Source of the DNA: an uncultured Sphingomonadales bacterium
Lineage (GTDB): Bacteria > Pseudomonadota > Alphaproteobacteria > Sphingomonadales > Sphingomonadaceae
NCBI GenBank assembly: GCA_903821605.1
Contig: CAIJLZ010000017.1
Location: forward strand, 62,001-126,000
Reading direction: 5' to 3'
Length of the DNA: 64,000 nt
Of the stretch, positions 26,904 to 35,517 are shown piece by piece (position 1 is the stretch's first letter; every line of letters starts with the position of its first letter). The notes beneath the pieces were generated by a model. That model was not told the DNA's origin. It saw nothing but the letters and a program-made list of their open reading frames with translations, and searched no databases. A program made the translations under genes and the position numbers.

Positions 26904-27521
26904 TCAGCGGAGTGCCCGTAACAAGGAACGCGCAAGATCACCGGCCCAGCGACAATGATCCGCCGCTGGGTCGGGGCTTGTGCGGGCGTGGCCAATAATC
27001 GCCTCCAGCCAGAAACGCGCGAATAAGGTCGGCTCACCGAGCGGCAAGTGCCAGCGTTCGGCAGCGGCGATCATCTGCACCTCGATCAATTGGACACTCG
27101 CGGTGACGATCCGGGTGCGGACCGGGGCTGGCCCACCGACCGTCCCGGTGGCATCTAACCAATCAATGAGGCGATCAAGCGCCCTGCCCTCTGGCATGAT
27201 GATAATGTTCAGCGTCCGCATCGCGAGGTCGGCAAAGGCGGCCTCTGCCTCGTCTTGCACGCCAATGACACTGAAAGCGGGAAGCAACTGGTCATGGCGG
27301 TCGGCCAGCACGGCTTCCAACAGTTCCCGCTTGCCGCCCGGCCAGCGACTGTAGATCGTCGATTTGCTCACCTTGGCCACGGGCGGCAGGCGGTCGATCG
27401 AAAAACTATCCGGCCCCTGTTCCACCAGTAACGCCCATGCCGTGGCCAGCACATGCTGTGTCAGTTCCTCCGACTGGCTGTGGGTCGGGCGTCCCGGATG
27501 CGGGTGACGCGCCTCATCCAC
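26904..27521 (-). CDS. TetR family regulator of the emrAB-tolC operon
   Basis: 205 residues from GTG 27521 (GGGAGG 9 bases upstream). The helix-turn-helix (residues ~22-60) reads FSIDRLPPVAKVSKSTIYSRW and a C-terminal TetR domain follows. Its start overlaps the end of the tolC gene, making it the last gene of the operon, so it probably represses the operon's own promoter near 31.6-31.7 kb. Ends 13 bp from the convergent VOC gene. Confidence 0.85.
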   Translation of the reverse strand: MDEARHPHPGRPTHSQSEELTQHVLATAWALLVEQGPDSFSIDRLPPVAKVSKSTIYSRWPGGKRELLEAVLADRHDQLLPAFSVIGVQDEAEAAFADLAMRTLNIIIMPEGRALDRLIDWLDATGTVGGPAPVRTRIVTASVQLIEVQMIAAAERWHLPLGEPTLFARFWLEAIIGHARTSPDPAADHCRWAGDLARSLLRALR

Positions 27522-28908
27522 GCGGGGCGGCCTCCCATCCCAGCCCGAGCGCCTTGGCCAACGTGACATAGGCGAGCGTCAGCCGCAGGCGTGCATCGGC
27601 GGCGCTGCGTTCGGCAGCGGACGCCGCCATCGCGCTCACCAGCCCAGCGCTGTGGCTGATTGCGCCGGTGCGGACCCGATCCTGATCCAGCCGGGCAACC
27701 AGCGCCGCCTGATCGGCCCCAATCCGCGCCTGGCCATAAGCGATCCGGGCCGCGCCATAACGGCCCAGTGCGGCTTCCACATCCTGCAAGGCCGTCAGCA
27801 CTGTCTGATCATAGCTGGCGAGTAGCGCGCTCTCTCCCGCCTTGGCACCCCGCACGGCGGCCGCGCCGCGCCCGAAATCGAGCAATGACCAGCGCAACTG
27901 CGGCACGGCAAGATTGGCAAGATGACCGGATTCAAACGGCGCGCCGGTGCCGCCAAGACCAATGAATCCCAATAATTGGATCATCGGTAAGCGGGCGATT
28001 TCAGCTCCCCGGCGATCAGCCGTGGCACCGGCAACCCGCGCTGCCGCCGCCCGAATATCTGGCCGGCGGGCAATCAGCGAGGCCGGATCACCAACCGCCA
28101 CCACGGCGGGCGGAAGGGGAATAACATCGGAATCGCTGTTGACGGCATTCAGCACCAGCGCGCCCGGCACCTGACCGGTGAGCATAGCCAGCATGTCCTG
28201 CTGCACCGCCGCTTCGGCTGTGGCCTCGACCCTCAGCGCCGTCAGATCAGCGAGGCGGCGGACAGCCTCGGCCACCGGGACCTGTCCTGTCAGGCCAGCG
28301 TCGGCGCGTTGCCGCGCATACCGCACTTGTTCTTCCGCCAAATCATGCTCGGCAGTCAGGCGCGCATTCGTCATTTGCGCCCGCCGCAAGGACAGATAGG
28401 CGCGGGCAATCTCCGCGCTCAGGCTGACCTGCGCATCGGCCAGCGCCGCCCCCGCACCACCAGCAGAGGCACGCGCCGCATCTATACGGCGCGCCCCCGC
28501 CCCCCATAAATCAAGCTCCCAACGCGCCTCAAAGCCGACAAGCGACGCTTCACCCTTCAGATTGTCCCCATTATCAGCCCGGCCATAAGCCAGCCCGGTG
28601 GCAATGTTCGGTAAGCGATCCCGTTGTGTCCCGGTCAGTCGGGCTTGGGCCTGAACCACCCGCTCTCGGGCGGCCATCATGGCCGGTGCAGATGCCAGCC
28701 CCTGGCCGATCAACTGGTCAAGCACAGGATCACCCAGTGCGCGCCACCATTGAGAGAGCGCGGGTGCCGTGCTGTCCGTCGCGTCACTGGTAGCGCGAAA
28801 AACAGGATAGGCGGGGGCAGTTGGCCGTGCCGCCTCTTGGGCCGATATCGGGCCACCCGGCGCCAACGAAAGCAACAACGCCGCAGCGTAGCGATGAAAA
28901 TAGGGCAT
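27514..28908 (-). CDS. NodT/TolC-family outer-membrane efflux lipoprotein-like channel
   Basis: 464 residues with a signal peptide ending PISAQ and the two-repeat coiled-coil pattern of NodT/OprM channels (WWRALGDPVLDQLI, LDLWGAGARRIDAARAS, RRPDIRAAAARVAGA). No lipobox cysteine is evident. The start overlaps the emrB stop (TAATG). Completes a tripartite major-facilitator pump. Confidence 0.9.
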   Translation of the reverse strand: MPYFHRYAAALLLSLAPGGPISAQEAARPTAPAYPVFRATSDATDSTAPALSQWWRALGDPVLDQLIGQGLASAPAMMAARERVVQAQARLTGTQRDRLPNIATGLAYGRADNGDNLKGEASLVGFEARWELDLWGAGARRIDAARASAGGAGAALADAQVSLSAEIARAYLSLRRAQMTNARLTAEHDLAEEQVRYARQRADAGLTGQVPVAEAVRRLADLTALRVEATAEAAVQQDMLAMLTGQVPGALVLNAVNSDSDVIPLPPAVVAVGDPASLIARRPDIRAAAARVAGATADRRGAEIARLPMIQLLGFIGLGGTGAPFESGHLANLAVPQLRWSLLDFGRGAAAVRGAKAGESALLASYDQTVLTALQDVEAALGRYGAARIAYGQARIGADQAALVARLDQDRVRTGAISHSAGLVSAMAASAAERSAADARLRLTLAYVTLAKALGLGWEAAPRG

Positions 28909-30470
28909 TAGTGCATCACCATAGCAGCGGATTTAGGAAGGGGCCGTAGCCACATCGCGAGCGGCACCACCACAACACAGGCGAGCGCCAGAGCGAAAAA
29001 AACGTCATTGAAAGCCATCACCAGTGCATCAACGCCAAGCTGGCCCTGTAACGCGGCATAGGCAGCGGTCATGGCCTCATCACCTATGCCGAAGGTGGCC
29101 ATCAGGCTGGCAAATCCCGATTGGACATCGGGATCATTGGCCGCGAGCGTCTGGTTGATGTCCCAGAGATGGACGTTGAATTGATGGTCCTGCACCGTCG
29201 CAATGCCCGCTAGTCCGAAAGAGCCTCCCAAATTACGCGCGACATTGAACAGGCCGGAAACGTCTCCCGCATCCTCCATGGGGACCGAGGCCACCGCCGC
29301 CTGATTGAGAAAAATCATCGCGACCGCCATGGCCCCGCCGCGCACGATCTGGGTGACGATGAAGGATTCTCCGGCAGATTGCGCCGTCAGATGGGAATCC
29401 TGCCAACAGGCCCAGGCCACCATCAAGACCGTCACAGCGATGATCGGCCGAATATCGATCTTTTGCATCATCCACGGCGAAATCGGCATCATCATCAGCA
29501 TCGGCAAGCCGGCGACAAAAGCGATTTTGCCCGCTTGCAGTGCATTATAGCCAGCAACCAGTCCGAGATATTGGGGGATGGCATAATTAAAGCCATAAAA
29601 TATCGCGCCCAGCACCATGGTCATGATCATGATTGCCCCCACTGCCGGGCGGCAAAACAGTCTCAGATTGATGATGGGTCGGCGCGCTCGGATCTGGCCG
29701 ATGGCGACCATGATTGCGCCGAGTATCGCCACCACCGCCAGTTGGCGGATCAGCACGGACGCAAACCATTGTTCACGCTGCCCTTCTTCCAACAGCACGG
29801 TCAAGGCACCCAATCCGCCGGTCAACCCCAAGGCGCCGAGCCAATCCGCATCACGCAATTCCGAATAGTCACGCGGCGACGGCGGAAGACCCAGCATCAA
29901 TAACACCAACAAGCCGAAACCGACGGGCAGGTTGATGAAAAAAGCATAGCGCCAGCTCAACGCCTCGGTCAGCCATCCGCCCACGATTGGACCCAGCAAT
30001 GGCCCCATCACAACGGCAACTGCCAGACCAGCCGTGCCCTGCATCTGTTGTGAACGTGGCAGACGAAGGGCGACGATAAGCATCGCCGTCGGAATCATCG
30101 CGCCGCCGGTCAGTCCCTGCCCGATCCGACCGATAATCATCGTATCAAGATCCTGCGCCAATCCGCACAATACCGAAAAGACCATGAACAGGCTGGCAGC
30201 CAGCACGAGCAGCAATCGCAGGCCCAAGATCCGCACCAACCACCCCGCCATCGCAATGACAACGATCTCCGCAACCAAATAGCTGGTCCCGATCCATGTG
30301 CCTTCGGTACCGGATGCGCCAATTTCCCCCTGAATCGTCGGTAACGCCGAATTGACGATCGAAATATCAAGCAAGGCCATGAATGACCCGATCGCCCCGG
30401 CGGCAACCGCAAGCCAAGCCGCAAAATCCGCTCGCTCATTTTGGTCGGGAGATGTCGACGCGGTCATCAT
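28908..30470 (-). CDS. emrB: EmrB/QacA-type drug:H+ antiporter (DHA2, 14 TM)
   Basis: 520 residues with about 14 hydrophobic helices. DHA2 motifs are seen: MALLDISIVNSALPTIQ in TM1, GRIGQGLTGGAMIPT, and motif C-like LAVAVVMGPLLGPIVGGWL. It begins one base after the emrA stop (TGATATG). Pumps lipophilic compounds together with the adaptor and channel encoded on either side. Confidence 0.93.
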   Translation of the reverse strand: MMTASTSPDQNERADFAAWLAVAAGAIGSFMALLDISIVNSALPTIQGEIGASGTEGTWIGTSYLVAEIVVIAMAGWLVRILGLRLLLVLAASLFMVFSVLCGLAQDLDTMIIGRIGQGLTGGAMIPTAMLIVALRLPRSQQMQGTAGLAVAVVMGPLLGPIVGGWLTEALSWRYAFFINLPVGFGLLVLLMLGLPPSPRDYSELRDADWLGALGLTGGLGALTVLLEEGQREQWFASVLIRQLAVVAILGAIMVAIGQIRARRPIINLRLFCRPAVGAIMIMTMVLGAIFYGFNYAIPQYLGLVAGYNALQAGKIAFVAGLPMLMMMPISPWMMQKIDIRPIIAVTVLMVAWACWQDSHLTAQSAGESFIVTQIVRGGAMAVAMIFLNQAAVASVPMEDAGDVSGLFNVARNLGGSFGLAGIATVQDHQFNVHLWDINQTLAANDPDVQSGFASLMATFGIGDEAMTAAYAALQGQLGVDALVMAFNDVFFALALACVVVVPLAMWLRPLPKSAAMVMH

Positions 30471-30471
30471 A

Positions 30472-31611
30472 TCACTGACGGGCCGCGTCGAGTTCAGCCT
30501 GAATAGCTGCCGCTTCGTCTTTGCCGAGCCGGGTATCAACGCTGACGTCGAGTGACAGCCCCGGTACCAACACCTTGCGCGCCAACGGCCCCGGCGTCAG
30601 GCGGATACGCACCGGAACACGCTGGACGATCTTGGTGAAGTTGCCGGTCGCATTCTGCGGTGGGACCAGTGAAAAGCTCGCCCCCGTGCCCGGCGTCACG
30701 CTTTCAACCACGCCATGGAACGTCAGACCGGGTAACGCATCGACCCGAATCTCAGCGGGCTGGCCGGGGCGCATCATCCGGATCTGTGTTTCCTTGAAAT
30801 TGGCCTCGACATAAAGCGAATCCACCGGGACGATGGTCATCAACCGCTGACCCGGCTGGACATATTGACCCAAGCGCACCGATCGCGCGGCGATTTGACC
30901 GGCAATCGGCGCGATCAGCCGAGTTTCTTCAAGATCGTGCGCGGCACTACGCTGATGCACCCGCTCGGCTTGCACCGTGGCCGATGCAGCGGCACGCCGG
31001 GCCTCTGCACTGGCAATCTGGCTGCGCGCACTGACAAGCCGCGCCCGCAGCGATTTCACCTCGGCTAAGGCGCGGTTGCGCTGTAATGTCCATTGCGCAA
31101 GGGTCGCCGACGATTCCGCACCGCTTTTCACCAAGGGCTGATAGCGCGCGACTTCGCCTTGTTGATAGGCGGCAGCGGCTTCCGCAGCGGCCAGTTCCGC
31201 CGTGAGTTGGACCACCAGCGCATTTGCGCCGCTCGCGTCAGCGGCGGCGGCTTCCGCATGGGCACCAGCCATTGTCACGGCCGCATTGGCAGCGTCGACA
31301 CGATCACGATAATCTTGGGGATCGATGCGCACCAACTCGCTTCCCGCGGCCACCATCTGGTTATCGCGTACCGATAATCCCGTGACATAGCCCGCGAGTT
31401 TCGAACTGATCGCGACCTGATCGGCGCGAATATAGGCATTGTTGGTGTTTTCTTCATAGCGGCCCACCAGCAGATGATAGGCAAGCCAGGCCAGACCAGC
31501 GGCCAGTATCAGCCCCAATGCCAACCACCCGTGCCAGCTTAACCGCATCGGCTTGCGTTGTGCCAACGGCTGCTCAACCGCGCCGGACTCGGTCCGCATT
31601 TCACCGGACAT
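30472..31611 (-). CDS. emrA: EmrA-type membrane-fusion adaptor
   Basis: 379 residues from ATG 31611 (GGGGA upstream). A single membrane helix (residues ~28-48) is followed by NAYIRADQVAISSKLAGYV, the hallmark start of EmrA/HlyD adaptors, then a long coiled-coil hairpin and the barrel LYVEANFKETQIRMMRPGQ. First gene of the emrA-emrB-tolC-tetR operon. Confidence 0.93.
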   Translation of the reverse strand: MSGEMRTESGAVEQPLAQRKPMRLSWHGWLALGLILAAGLAWLAYHLLVGRYEENTNNAYIRADQVAISSKLAGYVTGLSVRDNQMVAAGSELVRIDPQDYRDRVDAANAAVTMAGAHAEAAAADASGANALVVQLTAELAAAEAAAAYQQGEVARYQPLVKSGAESSATLAQWTLQRNRALAEVKSLRARLVSARSQIASAEARRAAASATVQAERVHQRSAAHDLEETRLIAPIAGQIAARSVRLGQYVQPGQRLMTIVPVDSLYVEANFKETQIRMMRPGQPAEIRVDALPGLTFHGVVESVTPGTGASFSLVPPQNATGNFTKIVQRVPVRIRLTPGPLARKVLVPGLSLDVSVDTRLGKDEAAAIQAELDAARQ

Positions 31612-31775
31612 GACTATTTCCCCAATATCGCCGAATATTATGATACGAATATGTACTATATCTACCCGTGACAAGATAGGCTTGGCAAGTCCCGCCCGTT
31701 CGCCTTGATCCGCATGCTGCGGAGGGTAAGATTAGATGGTGGACTAAACTATCCTATTCAGGATATAATCTCCCG
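31612..31775. promoter_or_regulatory. Divergent promoter region between emrA and the HTH protein
   Basis: AT-rich gap with two notable patterns: a direct repeat CGAATAT-7-CGAATAT (31632-31652) near emrA, and an inverted repeat TATCCT-ATTC-AGGATA (31750-31765) 11 bases before the plus-strand gene. Both could be operators. No further gene. Confidence 0.45.
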
Positions 31776-32795
31776 ATGTCGCCCCCTTCCCTGCCCTTCT
31801 CTGCCTTGGCTTGGACACCCGATCTAGCGGTTGCATTGGCGGAGGCTACTGCCGCGATTTCACGGCTAGATGCCCGAATTTCCGTTAGTTTGGTCGCACC
31901 CGCATGGCGTTTACGATCGGGCTGGACCGGCTATGCAAGCGCGCTCCGCCTCCAACAATTTCCGTGGGAAGAAATTGATATTATTTCTGCCAAATGTGGC
32001 ATCCGCCTGGCAGGCCGCCCCCTTCCCCCAACCGCTAGCGAGCCCTTTGCGGCCTATGATGATTGGCAGATCAGGCTGGCGGAAGGCGCCGGACGTCATT
32101 GGCAAGAAGATCTACCGTTCAGCTTTGATATTCCCCGTGGTTGGGCGGAGGCGCCCATGCTGGTGCGGGCGTTGGACCTGCATGATGCCTGGTGCCGCAA
32201 GGATCGATCCAGTGCCCCGTGGTTGCGTTTTCCGATCACGCTACGGCGTCTTGGAGTCACTGGGGCCATTCTCCCCTGCATGGTCGTTGGCGACCCTGCG
32301 CAGCGCTTCGCGCTTGATCCTCGCCCTGCCCTGTTCAAGCGGTTGCTCAAGCAACTGCGCCGTGTCGCTGAGGATGGCTTGGCAAGGCTAGATCGGTTGG
32401 AAGAGTTTCGATTGAAAGCGGCCGTCGTACTTGCGCATGAACACCGACCGGGCAAGCTGGCCGATTTGATGAAGACCTGTCTGACCCGACCCAATCTTGC
32501 GGCACGTAATTTGGCACCCTTGCTCGATTTGACAGTTTCGGGGGCAGGTAAGTTGTTGGAACGTGCCACACGATTGGGCTTGTTGGTTGAGACATCAGGA
32601 CGGGGATCATGGCGGTCTTATGTGACGCCCGATATTGCGATTGCCTTGGGCATGCGTTCATCGGATCGGGGAAGGCCCCCTTCCCTTTCCGAACCGACCG
32701 GTGCCATAAGCGCGTTGTTGCAACAGTTCGATGCAGAGATGGCAGCGATTGATGCGGAACTGGACCGGTTGCGTGATTCTTCTTTTGATAAATGA
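31776..32795 (+). CDS. HTH protein resembling RHE_PE00001/DUF1612 plasmid proteins
   Basis: 339 residues. The N-terminal part (ISRLDARIS ... EIDIISAKCGIRLAGRP) and a C-terminal winged-helix-like part (residues ~230-290, NLAARNLAPLLDLTVSGAGKLLERATRLGLL) resemble the DUF1612-type proteins that accompany repABC loci on rhizobial plasmids. It adjoins the replication origin. DNA binding is likely; a role in replicon maintenance is inference. Similarity is recalled by eye, so the family is uncertain. Confidence 0.55.
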   Translation: MSPPSLPFSALAWTPDLAVALAEATAAISRLDARISVSLVAPAWRLRSGWTGYASALRLQQFPWEEIDIISAKCGIRLAGRPLPPTASEPFAAYDDWQIRLAEGAGRHWQEDLPFSFDIPRGWAEAPMLVRALDLHDAWCRKDRSSAPWLRFPITLRRLGVTGAILPCMVVGDPAQRFALDPRPALFKRLLKQLRRVAEDGLARLDRLEEFRLKAAVVLAHEHRPGKLADLMKTCLTRPNLAARNLAPLLDLTVSGAGKLLERATRLGLLVETSGRGSWRSYVTPDIAIALGMRSSDRGRPPSLSEPTGAISALLQQFDAEMAAIDAELDRLRDSSFDK

Positions 32796-32960
32796 AAATT
32801 GAAGAATCCGACAAGGTCGTAAGTTAGAAAGGTTATTAGGATTCTGTTAGATAGGTTAGGGGATCGAAAAATGTCGAAAACAGACGGAAATGCTGATGTT
32901 TTTGCCCCTAATGCGAATCTGAAACCACGATTAACCGAATCCGGAAACACGACCCCTTGG

Positions 32961-32975
32961 GAATCTGATAATACG
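32961..32975 (-). repeat. Origin repeat copy 1 (GAATCTGATAATACG)
   Basis: Inverted copy of the CGTGTTATCGGATNC repeat with two mismatches. Confidence 0.5.
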
Positions 32976-33015
32976 CGTCTTGGGATCTGATGGCACGAGG
33001 GCCTTTTAGCCGGGC

Positions 33016-33033
33016 TGTGGATATGTGGAAAAC
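33016..33033 (-). promoter_or_regulatory. Two adjacent DnaA-box-like sites
   Basis: TGTGGATAT (8 of 9 to the reverse DnaA box TGTGGATAA) is followed directly by TGTGGAAAA. Confidence 0.45.
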
Positions 33034-33035
33034 TT

Positions 33036-33050
33036 GGCGGCGATAACACG
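33036..33050 (-). repeat. Origin repeat copy 2 (core CGATAACACG)
   Basis: The 10-base core is identical to the inverted consensus; the outer five bases differ. Confidence 0.55.
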
Positions 33051-33162
33051 TTGATATCAGGAAAGTCGTGGTCACCCTTGATTTCCGAAGTGATTTACAA
33101 CACTTTTCCGTTGTTCCGTCCCTGAACCCACCCGGTTGCTGCCAATGATCCAGCAAAATCAT

Positions 33163-33177
33163 CGTGTGATCAGATAT
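33163..33177 (+). repeat. Origin repeat copy 3 (CGTGTGATCAGATAT)
   Basis: Twelve of fifteen bases match copy 8 (CGTGTTATCGGATAC); weakest of the set. Confidence 0.35.
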
Positions 33178-33405
33178 TTTGTGACCCGATGCACGACAGA
33201 TTATGGCGCTTCAACCGTTGCCTGATCGGTTATGATCCCAAGGGTCGTCCCCTCAACATCATCTCCCCCCGCGGGAAATTCAGCCTAAGCTCATGCAACG
33301 ATGGTATAAAATGCCGCTTGGTTTGCTGGTCCAGCCCTCCGATCTTTCGTGGATATCGATAGGCGGCAACTATGTTGGCCCCCAAATGGAGGTGATGGGG
33401 TGCGT

Positions 33406-33420
33406 CGTGTTATCGGAAAC
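33406..33420 (+). repeat. Origin repeat copy 4 (CGTGTTATCGGAAAC)
   Basis: Direct copy with the complete CGTGTTATCGGA core. Confidence 0.65.
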
Positions 33421-33541
33421 CCTGCGTCAGGCGCGTGCGCTTTGGCCCCGCCTGCCCTGATGATGCGGCCTGGCCCGCAGGTGGCGCAAGGTGACGCGGC
33501 GCTTTCGGCGCATATTTCCCGTGGCCATTATCCAGATTGAT

Positions 33542-33556
33542 CGTGTTATCGGATTC
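33542..33556 (+). repeat. Origin repeat copy 5 (CGTGTTATCGGATTC)
   Basis: Direct copy matching the consensus fully. Confidence 0.7.
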
Positions 33557-33655
33557 GCCACAGACATGGGGTGGGGCTTCATCGGCGTTCGGCACAAGGG
33601 CGTAAATCCGCAGGTCTTCGCACATGAGTTCCCGCCTCAGGTCATCATGGCCGTG

Positions 33656-33670
33656 GGATCCGATAACACG
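33656..33670 (-). repeat. Origin repeat copy 6 (GGATCCGATAACACG)
   Basis: Inverted copy, complete core. Confidence 0.7.
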
Positions 33671-33883
33671 TGCTGCGCTGGTACGACCGGCTGCGGCGCA
33701 TATCTTGTTCGCACGTCGCCATGTTCTGATCGTACGGCCTTGCGTTGACGCGACGGCGGCAAGCGACGGACAATGCTCGGCAAAAAAATGGCGGTGCAGT
33801 TGTGGGGGTGAGATGTTCAGCGGCGGCATGGTCCGACGCGTGGCAATCAGTCAGCCTGTCTCAGACGTAATTGGTCTTCCGGA

Positions 33884-33898
33884 CGTGTTATCGGTTTC
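33884..33898 (+). repeat. Origin repeat copy 7 (CGTGTTATCGGTTTC)
   Basis: Direct copy with one core-flank change. Confidence 0.65.
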
Positions 33899-33946
33899 GC
33901 GACGGCTCACGCGCGTCATTGTTATGGGTGATGATCAGCGATCCAT

Positions 33947-33971
33947 GGGGCGGGCAGGGGAGGGGGGGGGG
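33947..33971 (+). other. G-quadruplex-type G-run in the origin region
   Basis: Four G tracts (GGGG, GGG, GGGG and ten G) with 1-2-base spacers satisfy the simple G4 pattern. Confidence 0.5.
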
Positions 33972-34125
33972 CTGCCCTCAATGATCGAAAAAGGAGGAAC
34001 GCGAAAACACGTTCGCGTGGTCTAGAAGGGGCTTGATGCGGTCGATTGGCATCGATGCAAGCATCTATTGCTGCATCATCGACGTGATCCGCGATGTCGG
34101 ACAAATAGGAATTTCCCCTTGGGGG

Positions 34126-34190
34126 AATATTGTCATAAGTAATTGAAATATCATATTAATATTCGTTTTTGTTTGCTGTTTTCCCGCGCA
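34126..34190. other. AT-rich stretch, candidate unwinding element
   Basis: A long A/T-dominated segment containing ATATCATATTAATATTCG and T-runs stands out against the GC-rich background, between the repeats and the rep gene end. Confidence 0.5.
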
Positions 34191-34264
34191 AATTATCGCG
34201 TGAAAATCGCGACGCAGATCCACGATCAGGCTGCAACCCATGGGGTGGCCGGTGGTTCCATCAA

Positions 34265-34279
34265 CGTGTTATCGGATAC
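34265..34279 (+). repeat. Origin repeat copy 8 (CGTGTTATCGGATAC)
   Basis: Direct copy, full match, 3 bases from the rep stop codon. Confidence 0.7.
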
Positions 34280-34281
34280 GC

Positions 34282-35481
34282 TCAGCCGAAGACGATATGC
34301 TTGTTGCGCTCGTGATGGCTTTTGACGAAGCCGCGGAACCGGATGCTGTAATTGACCGGCAGCTCCTCGGGATGAATTTCGAGCATCTGGTCGAACAATT
34401 TGAGCAACTCATTATAATCCCAACCGGGCCAATTCTGGCGAATATCGGCCATAATCACGGGGTCGATCACGCTATCTGCGGTGACATAGCCGCGTTGGCG
34501 GCGCGCATCGGCGGCCTCTTGCTTGCTAAACTTCTTCGGGCTTACCGGGATATGCGTGCCGCCAAGCATCGCCATGTCGGCAGAAGGGGCAACATGCTCG
34601 CGCATCACCATGTGCAGCTTGGGGCGCAGGCCATCCTTGTCCAGCATCTCCAAATGGATGTCGGGCAAGTCATTGTCGCGCACCATGTCGTTAATGGCCT
34701 TTTTAAAGGCCTTGAAGCTGCGTTCGCTGCCACTCTTGGCGTGGAGTGTATCGAGACCGATGGTAAAGCCCTTGGCGCCATTGCCGCCCGCATGCTTGCG
34801 CGCCACGCGATAGAGCCATTTGCCGGTGCCGCTTTTGATCCGGAAATAATCGGGATTGATGGCGAGCAGATTGGATTGATCCACCACGCCTTCGAAAAAC
34901 CAGTTCGAAAGCTCGATCTCCATGCCGAGCGACTTGTTATTCCGCTCATCGATCAAATGGGTATATTCCGCGACCCACGAAAAGACGGTTTCCCGCCGGT
35001 TGACGTTGCGGACATTGGTCTTGATCGTCGTGGATTTCAGCCGGTCGAGCGCCTGTGTCAGCCGCTCATAAGCCCGTCCGCCCAAACCCCAGCCAATCCG
35101 GCGCAGAATGTCCGAGGGATGAACCTTGATGACACGACTGATGTCGTTTTTCTTCGACTTCTGCATATCATTGATAATGCTGGCAAATGCGATCAGCAAA
35201 TCGCTGTCCCAGATCGTCGCCATGCCATAAGCGGCGTTGGCGGTGACTTCGATTGTCACCTTACCATCGGGACTGACATAATTGATCGGTTTGATCCGTT
35301 TGGTCTTGGCGAGCGAGAAAAATGGGCGCTGCATCAATTCCTGTGAATCGCGCAGCGGGACTTCGCTATAGTTCGGGAAGGGGAGGAACAGGTCGAGTTG
35401 GACAACCTTGCGGGCCGCAAGGGAAGGGGGCGCGTCAATGGCGAGCGCCTCCGGTTCCAATGCCAAAGCCTGATCCGTCAC
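34282..35481 (-). CDS. Replication initiator protein (RPA family)
   Basis: 399 residues matching the replication initiator protein A family (PF10134 type) of alphaproteobacterial plasmids: VVQLDLFLPFPNYSEVPLRD, then MQRPFFSLAKTKR, VTANAAYGMATIWDSDLLIAF and AYERLTQALDRLKSTTI, with tandem winged-helix domains expected. GGGGGA lies before the ATG. It is third in a parA-parB-rep order similar to repABC, though the initiator is not RepC. It should bind the repeats just downstream and load the replisome. Confidence 0.88.
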   Translation of the reverse strand: MTDQALALEPEALAIDAPPSLAARKVVQLDLFLPFPNYSEVPLRDSQELMQRPFFSLAKTKRIKPINYVSPDGKVTIEVTANAAYGMATIWDSDLLIAFASIINDMQKSKKNDISRVIKVHPSDILRRIGWGLGGRAYERLTQALDRLKSTTIKTNVRNVNRRETVFSWVAEYTHLIDERNNKSLGMEIELSNWFFEGVVDQSNLLAINPDYFRIKSGTGKWLYRVARKHAGGNGAKGFTIGLDTLHAKSGSERSFKAFKKAINDMVRDNDLPDIHLEMLDKDGLRPKLHMVMREHVAPSADMAMLGGTHIPVSPKKFSKQEAADARRQRGYVTADSVIDPVIMADIRQNWPGWDYNELLKLFDQMLEIHPEELPVNYSIRFRGFVKSHHERNKHIVFG

Positions 35482-35517
35482 GATTATCCCCCTGCACCCT
35501 GAAAATGGCTGATGCGC

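Larger units (their letters stand above)
32796..34281. other. Putative replication origin region
   Basis: 1486 bp without a convincing gene, downstream of rep. It holds eight copies of a 15-bp repeat with consensus CGTGTTATCGGATNC in both orientations, DnaA-box-like sequences at 33016-33033 (TGTGGATAT, TGTGGAAAA), a G-rich run (33947-33971) and a very AT-rich stretch (34126-34190) that could unwind. This is the usual content of an iteron-type origin, except that the repeats are dispersed and not in tandem. Confidence 0.7.

Noticed and set aside
32961-34279. Repeats read as a CRISPR array
   Set aside because: Copies are only 15 bp, irregularly spaced and in both orientations; no cas genes are present.
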